From NCBI GenBank assembly GCA_946625165.1, contig CAMOSR010000005.1, positions 1 to 43,571 of the forward strand: DNA of 43,571 nucleotides. Reading direction: 5' to 3'. The translations under genes and the position numbers were made by a program. Below are positions 1 to 10,421 of the stretch, in pieces. Within the stretch, counting starts at the first letter, position 1; the number at the start of each line of letters is the position of its first letter. The notes beneath the pieces are model-generated. The model was not told the DNA's origin, searched no databases, and saw nothing but the letters and a program-made list of their open reading frames with translations. This DNA comes from an uncultured Bacillota bacterium. Lineage in GTDB: Bacteria > Bacillota_I > Bacilli_A > RF39 > UBA660.

Positions 1-529
1 CCATACTAGTATTTGGGTCTAGGTTTCCTGTTGGTTCATCGCAAATTAATAATTTTGGTCCATTTACTATGGCTCTAGCGATGGCAACTCTTTGTTGCTC
101 ACCACCTGATAATTGTGATGGGTAGTTTTTAATTTTGTTTTTAAGTCCAACTAGTTCTAGTACTTTAATAACTTTAGCATATATTTCGTCTTTTGGAAGT
201 CCAAATATTTCTAAAGCAAAAGCGACATTTTCAAATACTGTTGATTTTGGGAGTAATTTATAATCTTGAAAAACAACGCCTATTTTTCTTCTTATTTTAT
301 ATACTTTACCATTTCTTAGTTTTCCAACGTCTATTCCACCAACAACAATTTGGCCTGATGTGGGTTTTTCTTCTCTATATAACATTTTTATTAATGTACT
401 TTTTCCACAGCCAGTAGATCCAATGATAAAAACAAAGTCTCCCTTGGCAATTTTAAGGTTTAAATCTTGAATAGCCGTCACGCCGGTACGATATGTTTTT
501 TTGACATTCGTAAGTCTAATTAAATCCAT
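1..529 (-). CDS. ftsE: Cell division ABC transporter ATP-binding protein FtsE (partial, runs off left edge)
   Basis: Minus-strand reading starts [50 protein letters not shown]..., with a Walker A variant (GSTGCGKST), FQDYKLLP and an ABC signature/Walker B region near the edge; located close to prfB as in many Firmicutes. SD GGAGTGAG precedes the ATG at 529. Confidence 0.85.
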   Translation of the reverse strand, partial: MDLIRLTNVKKTYRTGVTAIQDLNLKIAKGDFVFIIGSTGCGKSTLIKMLYREEKPTSGQIVVGGIDVGKLRNGKVYKIRRKIGVVFQDYKLLPKSTVFENVAFALEIFGLPKDEIYAKVIKVLELVGLKNKIKNYPSQLSGGEQQRVAIARAIVNGPKLLICDEPTGNLDPNTSM

Positions 530-544
530 TTCTTCTCACTCCTT

Positions 545-1438
545 CTATTCATCATTAATTTTTCCCTGGATTTCGTATGTATCAATGGCGATGACAAAAG
601 CATCAGGGTCTAATTTTTTTATTCCTTCTGTAGCTAAAAAGTATTCTCTAGTTGGTACGGCACATAATAACATTTTTTTATTACTATTTGTATATCCGCC
701 TTTGGCATCTATTTCAGTAATCCCATGGTTTAAGTTTTTTATAATAAATTCCTTAACGCTTTTTTCTTTACCTGTAACTATTTGAAGTGTTTTATATTCA
801 GATATACCCATTATTACTCTATCGCTTACTATTCCAGAAACTACAAGCGTAATAATTGAATATATAAAGGCGTCCCATCCAAAGACTACACCTCCTAAGA
901 ACATAATTAATCCTTCTGAATATATATTTGCTTTACTGTATGGCATTTTACCATATTTTGAAAAAATTTGCTTTAAAACGTCCGTTCCTCCACTAGTATA
1001 GTTGTTTTTAAATATTAATCCTGTTCCTATGCCAGAGATTAAAGCTCCACATAAGGCTATAACAATTGGTTCAGTATTTCCTAGGTCTATATAGTTTGGC
1101 AAGAAATCAGTTGCTTTTACTAGTAATGGGTATAGAATTGAGCCAATAATTGTTGTTCTAGTTTTTTCAGTTCCTAAAAATACAAAGCTAGCTATTAGTA
1201 AAAGAATGTTGCCAATCAAAATAACAATTGATGGATCTATACCATATAATTTTTCAGTTATGATTGATATTCCACTAACGCCAAAAATTAAGTGGCTAGG
1301 TTTTATAAATAGATTAAATGATATGGCTGAAAGTAAAACGCCAAAAGCAAATAGCAGGCTACGTTTTACTTTTTTACTACTATATATTTCCTTTAATAAA
1401 GTAGCATTATCAAATAATGGCTTATGCCCGAAGATCAT
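545..1438 (-). CDS. YitT family (DUF2179) multi-pass membrane protein
   Basis: 297 aa; multiple TM segments plus C-terminal soluble DUF2179-like region (MGISEYKTLQIVTGKEKSVKEFIIKNLNHGITEIDAKGGYTNSNKKMLLCAV). Confidence 0.85.
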   Translation of the reverse strand: MIFGHKPLFDNATLLKEIYSSKKVKRSLLFAFGVLLSAISFNLFIKPSHLIFGVSGISIITEKLYGIDPSIVILIGNILLLIASFVFLGTEKTRTTIIGSILYPLLVKATDFLPNYIDLGNTEPIVIALCGALISGIGTGLIFKNNYTSGGTDVLKQIFSKYGKMPYSKANIYSEGLIMFLGGVVFGWDAFIYSIITLVVSGIVSDRVIMGISEYKTLQIVTGKEKSVKEFIIKNLNHGITEIDAKGGYTNSNKKMLLCAVPTREYFLATEGIKKLDPDAFVIAIDTYEIQGKINDE

Positions 1439-2533
1439 TTTGCATTCCTCCTTAAATTAGAATTTATAAATTCATCTATTTCGCCATCTAATACTTTATT
1501 TACATTAGTTTCTTCAGTGTTTGTTCTATGGTCTTTAACTAGTGAATAAGGATGCATGACATAACTTCTGATTTGAGAGCCAAAATTGATATCTTTTTGT
1601 TCTCCTTTTAATTCTTTCAATTCTTGTTTTTTAGCTTCGGTTTCAAGTTCAAATAATTTACTTTTTAGAATTTGCATGGCTTTATCTTTATTTTGTACTT
1701 GGCTTCTTTCATTTTGACAAGTTACTACTATTCCTGTAGGAATATGTGTAATTCTGACTGCGCTATCGGTTGTATTGACTGATTGTCCTCCAGCTCCTGA
1801 AGAATGAAAAACGTCTATCTTTAAATCATTTGGATTTATTTCAATGTTCACTTTGTCATCGACTACGGGAGTTACGCTTATAGAGGCAAACGACGTATGT
1901 CTTCTAGCTCCAGAGTCAAATGGTGATATTCTAACTAGTCTATGTATGCCTTTTTCATTTTTTAAATATCCGTAGGCATTGGTTCCGCTTACGATGATAG
2001 TTATACTTTTAATTCCTGCTTCTAGCCCAGGCTGTCTATCAATAATTTCTTCTTTGTATCCTTTTTTTAATATCCATTTTGAGTACATTCTATAAAGCAT
2101 GTTGGCCCAGTCACAAGCTTCGGTTCCGCCAGCGCCTGAGTGAATTTCAAATACGGCATCGTTTTTATCATATTCGCCGTTTAAAAGAACTTCTATTTCT
2201 AATTTTTCTAAATCTTCGCCAATTGTTTGATATTCTTCTTTAGAAAAGTTAACTATGTCTTCAGATATATCGTTTGAGTTTTTAAGGTTCTCACAGTGAA
2301 ATTCAATATCTTCTTTAAGTGTTTTAGCTTTATCAAGTGTGCTTTTTATTGTGTTAAATTCGTTAATTATACTCTCTGCTTTTCTTCTATCATCCCAAAA
2401 GCTAGGTTCTTTCATTAATTTATCTAATTCGTCTAGTTTTTTTTGCTTTCCTTCTGGGTCAAAGTGACCTCCATATATCATCTATTTGTTTTGAATATTT
2501 TTCGTAAATATTGATTAATTCTTTGCCGTCCAT
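1435..2533 (-). CDS. prfB: Peptide chain release factor 2, expressed through a programmed +1 frameshift at 2459-2461
   Basis: Track ORF 1435..2481 contains RF2 motifs (HSGAGGTEACDWA, GAGGQSVNTTDSAVRITH). Upstream in frame 0, from ATG at 2533 with SD AGGGAGG: MDGKELINIYEKYSKQIDDIWRSL then TGA; the junction ATATGGAGGTCACTTTGACCC matches the RF2 slip site CUU UGA C with an upstream SD-like GGAGG. Confidence 0.93.
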
Positions 2534-2601
2534 AGCTACCTCCCTATCTTTTACATTATATCATTTTATTAAAGTCTTTACTAGCATATCACAGTAAAAA
2601 A

Positions 2602-2621
2602 ATTAAAGTTTAATCTTTAAT
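2602..2621 (-). terminator. Putative weak Rho-independent terminator after yutD
   Basis: Inverted repeat ATTAAAG-TTTAAT-CTTTAAT followed by a T-run on the minus strand. Confidence 0.5.
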
Positions 2622-2888
2622 CTTTTTTAGTATGAAGTACTTACATTCATAGGCACAGTGGGCTTTAATATATTCGTCAACTGTCTTTATGTCATTAATC
2701 GGTTTATATTTCTTATTTGTTTTATCACAAAATCCTTTTAATCTTATCTTACCATATGACCAGTCACCTAATACGTAGTCATAGTCATCAAAGTATTCCG
2801 TCCATATTTCCTTTATAGCTTCATAGTCAAATCCATCTTTATAGTTTTTATATATTTCATATTTATTATTAAAGTCGTATGTTTTCAT
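2610..2888 (-). CDS. yutD: YutD family protein (DUF1027)
   Basis: 92 aa, contains DYVLGDWSYGKIRLKGFC, typical of YutD; adjacent to yunB. Confidence 0.75.
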   Translation of the reverse strand: MKTYDFNNKYEIYKNYKDGFDYEAIKEIWTEYFDDYDYVLGDWSYGKIRLKGFCDKTNKKYKPINDIKTVDEYIKAHCAYECKYFILKKIKD

Positions 2889-2970
2889 TTTTTACCTCAC
2901 GTTTATATTATAATTAACTTTTCTTTTTATAATATATCACATAAATAAGATAAGGGCAAGAAATAATAGT

Positions 2971-3714
2971 TTAAGAGTTTGGTATAGTTATAGTTCTCGT
3001 TTCCCTTGATTTTCCAAAATAGTAATCAGGAATTTTACCAGTTACAAGTTTAATTGCGACTGGTACTTTTGCTTCCATGTTTATATCTTTGCCTTGAAAT
3101 GGTAGTATTACTGTTTCAGTTATTTTTAGGTTTACGAAAACTCTTATTAACGAATTATTAATGCCATAGTCGTCAACTTCAGCTGATATATAACTTATGA
3201 TGTCTCCAGCTAGACTTATTTTAACTGGCACTTTAGGGCCTAGGTTGGCTAAAATTGGATTGTTAAATACTATACCACTATTTACATATGATATAATTCC
3301 TTTTTTCAAGTTGCTTTTGTCATAATCTTTGATGCTGTCTCTATTTTCAAGTGCCTTGGTATTACCTTTTTCGATATTTTTTAAGTCTTCTTGAATGCAT
3401 TTAGTGGCTTCTGTCAAATATTTGTTAATATTTATTGTGTTAAAATCAATAGTTTTAATTTCGCCTTCTTCATCTTTAACTATTTCAAATATTTCCTCTG
3501 ATGAGGCTTTATCTGTTATTGTTCTAGCAATGGCATCATTAATTATAATGTTGGAAAGTTTTTTCGTTTCAATTTCGGCATGTTTAAAAAAAGCTGGTGT
3601 TACTTTTTTGCTAATCCATTGTAATAATATAAGGCTGCAAATTATTATTAAAGAAAATAGTATTATAAATATATTTATGGGGTTATGTTTCTTTTTCAGT
3701 TTGATTTTTTTCAT
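2971..3714 (-). CDS. yunB: Sporulation protein YunB
   Basis: 247 aa with N-terminal TM; AEIETKKLSNIIINDAIARTI, LGPKVPVKISLAGDIISYI and INNSLIRVFVNLKITETVILPF resemble YunB. Confidence 0.8.
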   Translation of the reverse strand: MKKIKLKKKHNPINIFIILFSLIIICSLILLQWISKKVTPAFFKHAEIETKKLSNIIINDAIARTITDKASSEEIFEIVKDEEGEIKTIDFNTININKYLTEATKCIQEDLKNIEKGNTKALENRDSIKDYDKSNLKKGIISYVNSGIVFNNPILANLGPKVPVKISLAGDIISYISAEVDDYGINNSLIRVFVNLKITETVILPFQGKDINMEAKVPVAIKLVTGKIPDYYFGKSRETRTITIPNS

Positions 3715-3743
3715 ATTTAATTATATGATTTATTACTAATATA

Positions 3744-3767
3744 AAAACTAGCTTGCGTGCTAGTTTT
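3744..3767 (-). terminator. Rho-independent terminator
   Basis: AAAACTAGC-acgcaa-GCTAGTTTT followed by T-rich sequence on minus strand, immediately downstream of the 3766..5088 ORF. Confidence 0.75.
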
Positions 3768-5088
3768 AAGATTTTCTATATTTGAATTTATATGTTACTT
3801 CCATTTTTTTATCTTCTCTATCATTGAATTTTGAGATGTTCTCGCCTACTGTTGATTCAAATTCTGATTTTTCTAATGGCTGATTTAATGCTTGCAATGA
3901 AAGTATTTCATAATTAATTCTAAATTGAATTTTTACTTTTCTCTCTTCGATTTTATAATCTGTTAAATTTGTATCTCTTTGAGTAGTCCAATTATTTCTG
4001 GAAGCTTCTATTATTTCAAGGCCGTCATCCTTATATGGTTTTCCCTCAGGCATTGTCGATTCATATCTGTTACTATAATTACGTTTCTGTCCGTTGTACC
4101 AACGCCACTGTCTATCTCTATAGCGGTATAACGTTACCTTTTCGTCATCGCGCTCTTTATATATTGTAGTATCTACTTCGTCTTTAGGGGTATATTTTCC
4201 ATTATTATAATAAATTTTTTTATTATTCTCATTTAAATAATAGTATTTATATCCAGTCGTAGTGTCAATTTTGCGGTATTCTTTTGCTTCAGGATAGTCT
4301 AAAGAATATTCTGACCACTCAGTATATCGCTCTGTATTTTGATCGATAGTAGCGTAACCATCAGGTTTTTCAGAAGAAAAATCAGAATAGTCGCCTTGAA
4401 TATCATACCATTTCCATTTGTAATAACTGTACTTATAATAATATGTAATCTTGTTTTCTACGTCTACTATTGTAGCTTCTGGAGGTATTTCTGGAAGTTT
4501 ACTACTATCTAATGGAAGATTTATTCCATAATCAGATATTTCGTCAGATAATTCTGATTCTTCATACTCATCAGACCATTTTGTAGTTATTACTTGACGG
4601 TCATAATAATTATAGTAAGGAATCACTTCTATTATAGCTTTATTTGTTGGATAATTATTTTGAAGTTTACTCCAGCCCTTGTATTTTTTATCAATTGAGC
4701 AGTTATTACAGTTTTTGACGTCAAGTGTATATACATACGTTTCTTTATATTTAGTTATTTTTACAGTTCCTGTGCATACTGTGTTATCAGTGCTGGAGCT
4801 TTTCAGGTATTGTTCTGAATAAAGGTTATCTATGTTAATTTCTATATTATCTCCTTCAACATCTGGAAGCTCTAATTGATCTTGGGCATATTCTAATGAT
4901 GCTTTTTTTATGGCATCATAAACGCTGATGCATTTATTATTTGTAACTATAGTTATAATTATTAAAACTATAAGAATAAAAGGTATTATAATACTAAAAA
5001 CAAAGAAAAATTTTAACAATAGTTTTCGGTTTTCAAAAGATTGGTCTATTTGGTTACCATCTTTATCGACGTATGTCATTCTTCGCAT
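3766..5088 (-). CDS. Uncharacterised single-TM protein with pilin-like extracytoplasmic module and aromatic-rich repeats
   Basis: 440 aa; one N-terminal TM (LLLKFFFVFSIIIPFILIVLIIITIV), then a region like (pseudo)pilin C-termini (YLKSSSTDNTVCTGTVKITKYKETYVYTLDVKNC), then repeated YYYKYSYYKWKWY...SSEKPDG / LYRYRDRQWRWY...STMPEGK modules. Confidence 0.6.
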   Translation of the reverse strand: MRRMTYVDKDGNQIDQSFENRKLLLKFFFVFSIIIPFILIVLIIITIVTNNKCISVYDAIKKASLEYAQDQLELPDVEGDNIEINIDNLYSEQYLKSSSTDNTVCTGTVKITKYKETYVYTLDVKNCNNCSIDKKYKGWSKLQNNYPTNKAIIEVIPYYNYYDRQVITTKWSDEYEESELSDEISDYGINLPLDSSKLPEIPPEATIVDVENKITYYYKYSYYKWKWYDIQGDYSDFSSEKPDGYATIDQNTERYTEWSEYSLDYPEAKEYRKIDTTTGYKYYYLNENNKKIYYNNGKYTPKDEVDTTIYKERDDEKVTLYRYRDRQWRWYNGQKRNYSNRYESTMPEGKPYKDDGLEIIEASRNNWTTQRDTNLTDYKIEERKVKIQFRINYEILSLQALNQPLEKSEFESTVGENISKFNDREDKKMEVTYKFKYRKS

Positions 5089-5212
5089 AACTATTCCTCC
5101 TTATTCTACTTAATATTTTAACACACTTCATTGGTTTTTCAAAGATGGTTTTAATAAAATCTGCCAGAACATAAATGAACTAGCTTGGACATATAATTTA
5201 TTGGTGGTTTTA

Positions 5213-6409
5213 ATGTGGAAAAAGTATCTTTTATTTGTTCTAATAATCTTAATATGTGGGTGTCAGCAAAAGCCTTTAATTAAAAATGTGAAGGGGAAAG
5301 TTTCAGTTAATTACCCGGTTACTAATATAAATGCTTTAGATGATGCGATTAGTAGTTACATAAATAATATATATAAAGAGTTTAAAAACAATGATAGCGA
5401 AAATTCTACCTTAGATATTTCTTATACTTATAAGGATATAAACGATGATATTATAAATATAAGTTTAAGTTCGGAGATTAAAGTAGGCAAAACTATCCAC
5501 AAGATTAAAACTTTTACTTATAATAAGAAAACAGATATGTTTCTGACTATGGAAGATATCGTTAGAGATGTTGATGTTTTGGATTATGATGTTAAAAGAT
5601 TACTACTTCAAAAGTACCGGGATGTTGATATTGAATATCTAAGTAATGTTAGTTTAGAATATTTTAAAATTGATGATGAAAATTTAACTATTTATTTTAA
5701 TCCAACTAAAATTGAAAGTAATAGCGATGTTATATATTTGGATATTCCGCTTAATTCTTTGCAGTTACTTATAGATTTAGATAAAGAGCGTGATGATACA
5801 TATATTTCAATAAAAAAGAAAGATATTAGCATAAATGATAAAGTAGTTGCTTTAACTTTTGACGATGGACCGAGTAAATATACAAATAAGATTTTGGATG
5901 TTTTGAAAAAATATAAGGCCTATGCAACTTTTTTCGTGGTTGGTAACAAAGCATATTTTCAAGGGGATGTTTTAAGAAAAATGCTTAGTGAAGGTAATGA
6001 AATAGGTAATCATTCATATGATCACAAGCGGCTTAATAATCTAAGTGAAAGTGAATTTAAAGATGAGATAAATAAAACGCAAGAAATTATAAAGGATTTA
6101 ACTGGTTTTACCCCTACTTTATTTAGGCCTACTTACGGTGGTTATACTAAAAAACTGATGAGTTATACTGATTTAACTTTTGTTTTATGGGATGTAGATT
6201 CTAGAGACTGGGCTGTTAAAAGTAAAGAAAAAATTTTAGAAAATGTTTTACCTTATGTTAAAAGTGGTAGTATAGTTTTAATGCATGATAATCATAAGTA
6301 TGCGCTTGATTCAATTGAAGATATTATTAAGGAGCTTAAGGGGAAAGGCTATAAATTTGTGACTGTGAGTGAGCTATTGAAACTCAAAAGTATGGGAGAA
6401 AATGAATGA
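5213..6409 (+). CDS. Polysaccharide deacetylase family lipoprotein (PdaC-like: RsiV/DUF3298-type N-terminal region + NodB domain)
   Basis: Lipobox ILICGC; NodB motifs TFDDGPSKYT, GNEIGNHSYDHKRL, FRPTYGGYT. ATG at 5213 preceded by GGTGG; the track start at 5201 is an upstream TTG. Confidence 0.82.
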   Translation: MWKKYLLFVLIILICGCQQKPLIKNVKGKVSVNYPVTNINALDDAISSYINNIYKEFKNNDSENSTLDISYTYKDINDDIINISLSSEIKVGKTIHKIKTFTYNKKTDMFLTMEDIVRDVDVLDYDVKRLLLQKYRDVDIEYLSNVSLEYFKIDDENLTIYFNPTKIESNSDVIYLDIPLNSLQLLIDLDKERDDTYISIKKKDISINDKVVALTFDDGPSKYTNKILDVLKKYKAYATFFVVGNKAYFQGDVLRKMLSEGNEIGNHSYDHKRLNNLSESEFKDEINKTQEIIKDLTGFTPTLFRPTYGGYTKKLMSYTDLTFVLWDVDSRDWAVKSKEKILENVLPYVKSGSIVLMHDNHKYALDSIEDIIKELKGKGYKFVTVSELLKLKSMGENE

Positions 6410-6789
6410 CAAATTATGATTTGGAAGAGGATAGGCTTTTAAAGATACAAATTTGTTTATCAATCATTTTTATATTTACGGTTATAATTTCTATTACGCT
6501 TTCTTATAACTCTATGAAAAGTCTTGAGAAGAAAAGAAAAATTTATAGTGATGATGATGCTCTTGATATACTTAGAATAAATCGAATTATTGCCTTTCTT
6601 GTAGCGGTGGGTTTTATATTCATTAATGTGTATGATAAATCTATTAAAGAAAAATATAATTTAGAAGATGAAAATGCGGACATGCAGATATGGGCAAGTT
6701 TATTGACATTAGTAAGTTCTCTAATTGTATTATATGTAGCGTTTAATAGTTCTAGTGAAATTATAGCTAATGAAAATCCAGAAAATTAA
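6406..6789 (+). CDS. Small membrane protein (about 3 predicted TM segments), unknown function
   Basis: 127 aa, overlaps preceding stop by ATGA (6406-6409); hydrophobic segments LSIIFIFTVIISITL, IIAFLVAVGFIFINV and ASLLTLVSSLIVLYVAF. Confidence 0.6.
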   Translation: MTNYDLEEDRLLKIQICLSIIFIFTVIISITLSYNSMKSLEKKRKIYSDDDALDILRINRIIAFLVAVGFIFINVYDKSIKEKYNLEDENADMQIWASLLTLVSSLIVLYVAFNSSSEIIANENPEN

Positions 6790-6790
6790 A

Positions 6791-6811
6791 AAGAAGCTTA
6801 TTTAGCTTCTT
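6791..6811. terminator. Bidirectional Rho-independent terminator between convergent genes
   Basis: AAGAAGCT-TATTT-AGCTTCTT perfect stem between stops at 6789 (+) and 6798 (-). Confidence 0.7.
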
Positions 6812-8351
6812 CTGTAACTCTTGTTTCTCTAATAACTACGACTTTGATAGTTCCTGGATATTGTAATGTTTCTTCTATTTTATTTTTAATATCACGAGCA
6901 ACTTTAACGCTTTCTAAGTCATCGATTTTATCAGGTTTTACAATAACTCTAAGTTCTCTACCAGCCTGAACAGCATATGTCTTTTCAACACCGTCCATAT
7001 CATTTCCAATTTGTTCAAGTTCAGTAAGTCTTTTAATATAGTTTTCAAGTGAATCGTTTCTAGCTCCTGGGCGTGATGCGGACAAGCTATCAGCAATAGC
7101 TACTAAAATGCTTATAACGCTTGTGGCTTCTTTATCGCCGTGGTGTGATGCTATAGCATTAATAACTGTTTCGTTTTCATTATATTTTTTAGCCAGTTCC
7201 ACACCTATGTCGACGTGGCTACCTTCAATTTCATGATCAATGGCTTTTCCTATATCATGTAATAATCCAGCTCTTTTAGCAATCGTGACATTTTCATTTA
7301 ACTCTCCTGCCAAAAGTCCGGCTAGATTGGCTACTTCAATAGAATGAGTTAAGGCATTTTGTCCATAACTTGTTCTAAAGTGTAGTTTTCCAATCAATTC
7401 AACTAATTCTGGTTCAACTTTGGTAATGCCTAATTCAAATAAAGCGTTATTACCAAATTCAATTAATTTAGTATGCATTTCTTTGGCTGTTTTGTCGTAT
7501 ACTTCTTCGATTCTTCCTGGATGGATTCTTCCATCTTTGATTAAGTTTTCTAGAGTGATTCTAGCTATTTCTCTTCTATAAGGATCAAAGCTTGATAAGA
7601 CAATGGCTTCTGGAGTATCATCAATGATTAAGTCGACTCCAGTTACGGCTTCAATTGTTCTGATATTTCTTCCTTCTCTACCAATGATGCGGCCTTTCAT
7701 TTCATCATTTGGCAAAGTTACAACGGTAACTGTTTGTTCTCCTGCGACGTCCGCAGCGTATTTTTGCATAGCTGAAACTAATAGATCTTTTGATTTTTTG
7801 TCTACTTCGAGTTTAGCTTCTGCTTCTCTATCTTTGATATAAGAAGTGATTTCTAAATTCATCATTTCTTCGACTTTTTTCATAATAAGTTCTTTAGCTT
7901 CTTTTTTTGAATAGCCAGCAATTTTTTCAAGTAGTTTCATTTGTTCATTTTTTGTTTCTTCTAGCTCCACTTGCTTATTTTGAATATCTTTTTGTTTTTC
8001 AATTAGACTATTTTCTTTATCTTCTAGCATTTGTTCACGGTTTTGTAATGTTTGATCTCTTCTATCGATACTATCTTCTCTTGCTTGAAGACGGTCTTCT
8101 AGTTCTTTTATCTCTTGTTTTTTTTCTTTGGTTTCTTTATCTAATTCAATTTTTAATCTATGATTTTCTTCTTTGGCTTCTAAAATACTATCTCTTTTTA
8201 ATTTGTCAGCTTCTTTTTTTGCGTCATCAATTAGTCCTTGAGCTTTTTTAGTTGCCGCAAAGGTTTTAATAGAGTTTAAAATTATCATGGCAAATATGCC
8301 AACAAAAAGGCCTATTAAAACTAGCAAAATGGAGAAAATAAGATTGTTCAT
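6798..8351 (-). CDS. rny: Ribonuclease Y
   Basis: N-terminal TM, long coiled coil, KH domain ([33 protein letters not shown]) and HD domain ([21 protein letters not shown]). ATG at 8351 has SD GGAGG; the track start at 8378 is probably too early. Confidence 0.95.
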   Translation of the reverse strand: MNNLIFSILLVLIGLFVGIFAMIILNSIKTFAATKKAQGLIDDAKKEADKLKRDSILEAKEENHRLKIELDKETKEKKQEIKELEDRLQAREDSIDRRDQTLQNREQMLEDKENSLIEKQKDIQNKQVELEETKNEQMKLLEKIAGYSKKEAKELIMKKVEEMMNLEITSYIKDREAEAKLEVDKKSKDLLVSAMQKYAADVAGEQTVTVVTLPNDEMKGRIIGREGRNIRTIEAVTGVDLIIDDTPEAIVLSSFDPYRREIARITLENLIKDGRIHPGRIEEVYDKTAKEMHTKLIEFGNNALFELGITKVEPELVELIGKLHFRTSYGQNALTHSIEVANLAGLLAGELNENVTIAKRAGLLHDIGKAIDHEIEGSHVDIGVELAKKYNENETVINAIASHHGDKEATSVISILVAIADSLSASRPGARNDSLENYIKRLTELEQIGNDMDGVEKTYAVQAGRELRVIVKPDKIDDLESVKVARDIKNKIEETLQYPGTIKVVVIRETRVTEEAK

Positions 8352-8549
8352 ATTATTACCTCCATAGAGAATATTCATTCTCTAATTATATTTTATAGAT
8401 ATTATAACTATAAGTCAAGTGGATATTTTAAAAGAAGTCTTTCTTTTATGTTTTCTAAATTTTGTTTTTTTAAATTTCTCATTTTTTGTCATTGGAATGT
8501 GTTTTAATAGTGCACTTCATGTTTTTTCATATTATCCTTAATTTATTTA

Positions 8550-9653
8550 TTATTTACACATTTTTATTATTAATGGAATATATATTTCATCATCAGTATA
8601 TCCGGCATGATGAGATACTAAAATATCATCGTCTTCATTTACCAATGTTTTTTCTGTATAAGCAACTCCTAAAAAGTCACCTAAAGCATCTTTAAATATA
8701 TTGTTTTCTATTCCATTGCCAAATAATTTTGATTCAATTATTTCTTCTTTTGGGTATAATTTATAATAGTTTCCAAATAGTTCATTAAATTTTGTTTTGA
8801 ATTTTTCTTTCTTACTTTCTTTTACTTTAAAAGCTGTTGCTCTTTGTTCAATTGATGTAGTTCTTTCTAACATATCTAATAATTCTGGGTAATCTTTTAA
8901 GAAAATATTTTCTACCTTTTTATGACCATGGTCAGCAATAACAATAACTAATGTATCTTTTAATTTGTTGCATAATTCTTCTGTCTTTTTGCTTCTTATT
9001 TTTATCAGTTCTTTTACTTCTTCGCTATCTGGTCCTAGTTCATGCATTGTATGATCTGGTTGTTCATCATATGCATAAATATATTTTTTCCCTTCTTTAT
9101 TAGTTTCTTTTTCTATTTTTTGTAACATGTCATCTAAGCCTTTATAATGGCCTACACCAAATGGAAATAATTCTATCGCTTTAAATTCATCTTTTTCATT
9201 TATTTCATCTGATATTGTTTTTGTCATTAAGTATTTGTTTTTTGTATCACTATATTTTTGTGATATTTCTTTTGTTTGTTTTTTTGTGCCTAAAAATAGT
9301 GTTATTGTTTCATCTATTTTGTTTATATAAACGTTCCACCCTAACCATCCATGTTCAACCGGGTTATATCCAGTTCTTATGGAGGTTGTGGCTGCTGTAG
9401 TGGTTGCTGGAAATACTGTAGTAATTTCTTTGTATTTATTTTTAATAAAAAACTCTTTTTTGCTTAGCTGTCTATCTAGTATTCTAGAACCCATACCGTC
9501 ATATAAAATCACTACGACATTTTTAGGATTATTTTCTTCTAAAATTTTATCTAGATAAGGTAATGTATTATGTGCATAATCTAGGTTAAAATATTTTCTT
9601 ATAGAGCAAGCTAAATTGGTTAAACATTCATTATAATTGTTTTTAACTTTCAT
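8550..9653 (-). CDS. Alkaline phosphatase superfamily / nucleotide pyrophosphatase-phosphodiesterase-like protein
   Basis: 367 aa; NVVVILYDGMGSRIL, TTVFPATTTAATTSIRTGYNPVEHGWLGW, IVIADHGHKKVEN and VSHHAGYTDDE metal-site-like motifs. Confidence 0.75.
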   Translation of the reverse strand: MKVKNNYNECLTNLACSIRKYFNLDYAHNTLPYLDKILEENNPKNVVVILYDGMGSRILDRQLSKKEFFIKNKYKEITTVFPATTTAATTSIRTGYNPVEHGWLGWNVYINKIDETITLFLGTKKQTKEISQKYSDTKNKYLMTKTISDEINEKDEFKAIELFPFGVGHYKGLDDMLQKIEKETNKEGKKYIYAYDEQPDHTMHELGPDSEEVKELIKIRSKKTEELCNKLKDTLVIVIADHGHKKVENIFLKDYPELLDMLERTTSIEQRATAFKVKESKKEKFKTKFNELFGNYYKLYPKEEIIESKLFGNGIENNIFKDALGDFLGVAYTEKTLVNEDDDILVSHHAGYTDDEIYIPLIIKMCK

Positions 9654-9872
9654 ATTGGTTCTTCTTTCTATTTATTTTTATAGATATTTTAAATATCTAA
9701 TGTTTCTTTAGTTGTTTCCTTGTTATAAGTGAACTTCGATATAACTTTTCTATTTAAAGCAGCAGTTAAAGACTTTCTATCTTCTATGTGTCTTGTGGAA
9801 AATGGTATTGATTATTAGGTAATGCAAGAATTTTTTGTTTTATGCTTTTATTCTATTATATCATTTTTTATC

Positions 9873-9898
9873 AAAAAGCACTCCTTTTGGGAGTGGCT
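9873..9898 (-). terminator. Rho-independent terminator of greA
   Basis: Minus strand AGCCACTCC-CAAAA-GGAGTGCTTTTT just after greA stop. Confidence 0.7.
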
Positions 9899-9901
9899 AA
9901 A

Positions 9902-10369
9902 TTATTCAATACTAATTATTTTTACTTGGTATTCACCATTTGGACTAGAGACTGCTCTTAAATCACCAATTTTAGCTCCTAATATAGCTTTAGCTATTGG
10001 TGATTCATTAGAAATCTTATTTTCAAATGGATCTGCTTCTTTGATACCGACGATTGTATATTTATCTTTTTCACCATCTTCGACATATTCGATTTCTACT
10101 GTATTTCCAACATTAACTTTATCTTTGCCAGCATTTTTAATAACAATAGCGTTTTCGATCTGTTTTTCAAGTGTAACGATACGATTTTCTACGTCTGATT
10201 GCTCGTTTCTAGCGGCATCATATTCAGCGTTTTCACTTAGATCGCCTAAGGCTCTGGCTTCTTTTAAAGCTTCAATAACCGCTGGTCTTTTTTCCATTTT
10301 AAGATACTCAAGTTCTTTTTTCATGTCTTCAAGACCTTGTTCAGTTACATAAACTTCGTTATCTGTCAT
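9902..10369 (-). CDS. greA: Transcription elongation factor GreA
   Basis: 155 aa; EARALGDLSENAEYDAARNEQ and GNTVEIEYVEDGEKDKYTIVG signature regions. Confidence 0.96.
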   Translation of the reverse strand: MTDNEVYVTEQGLEDMKKELEYLKMEKRPAVIEALKEARALGDLSENAEYDAARNEQSDVENRIVTLEKQIENAIVIKNAGKDKVNVGNTVEIEYVEDGEKDKYTIVGIKEADPFENKISNESPIAKAILGAKIGDLRAVSSPNGEYQVKIISIE

Positions 10370-10421
10370 TTTTTCACCTCTGCTTTTCTAAATATTTTAC
10401 TAACAAAATATACTACACATT

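Noticed and set aside
193-417. Track ORF 193..417 (+) and 501..785 (+)
   Set aside because: Antisense to ftsE and the YitT gene; hydrophobic shadow ORFs.
7907-8251. Plus-strand ORFs antisense to rny (7603..7842, 7907..8251)
   Set aside because: Phe/Leu-rich shadow ORFs opposite a well supported gene; no SD or family signal.
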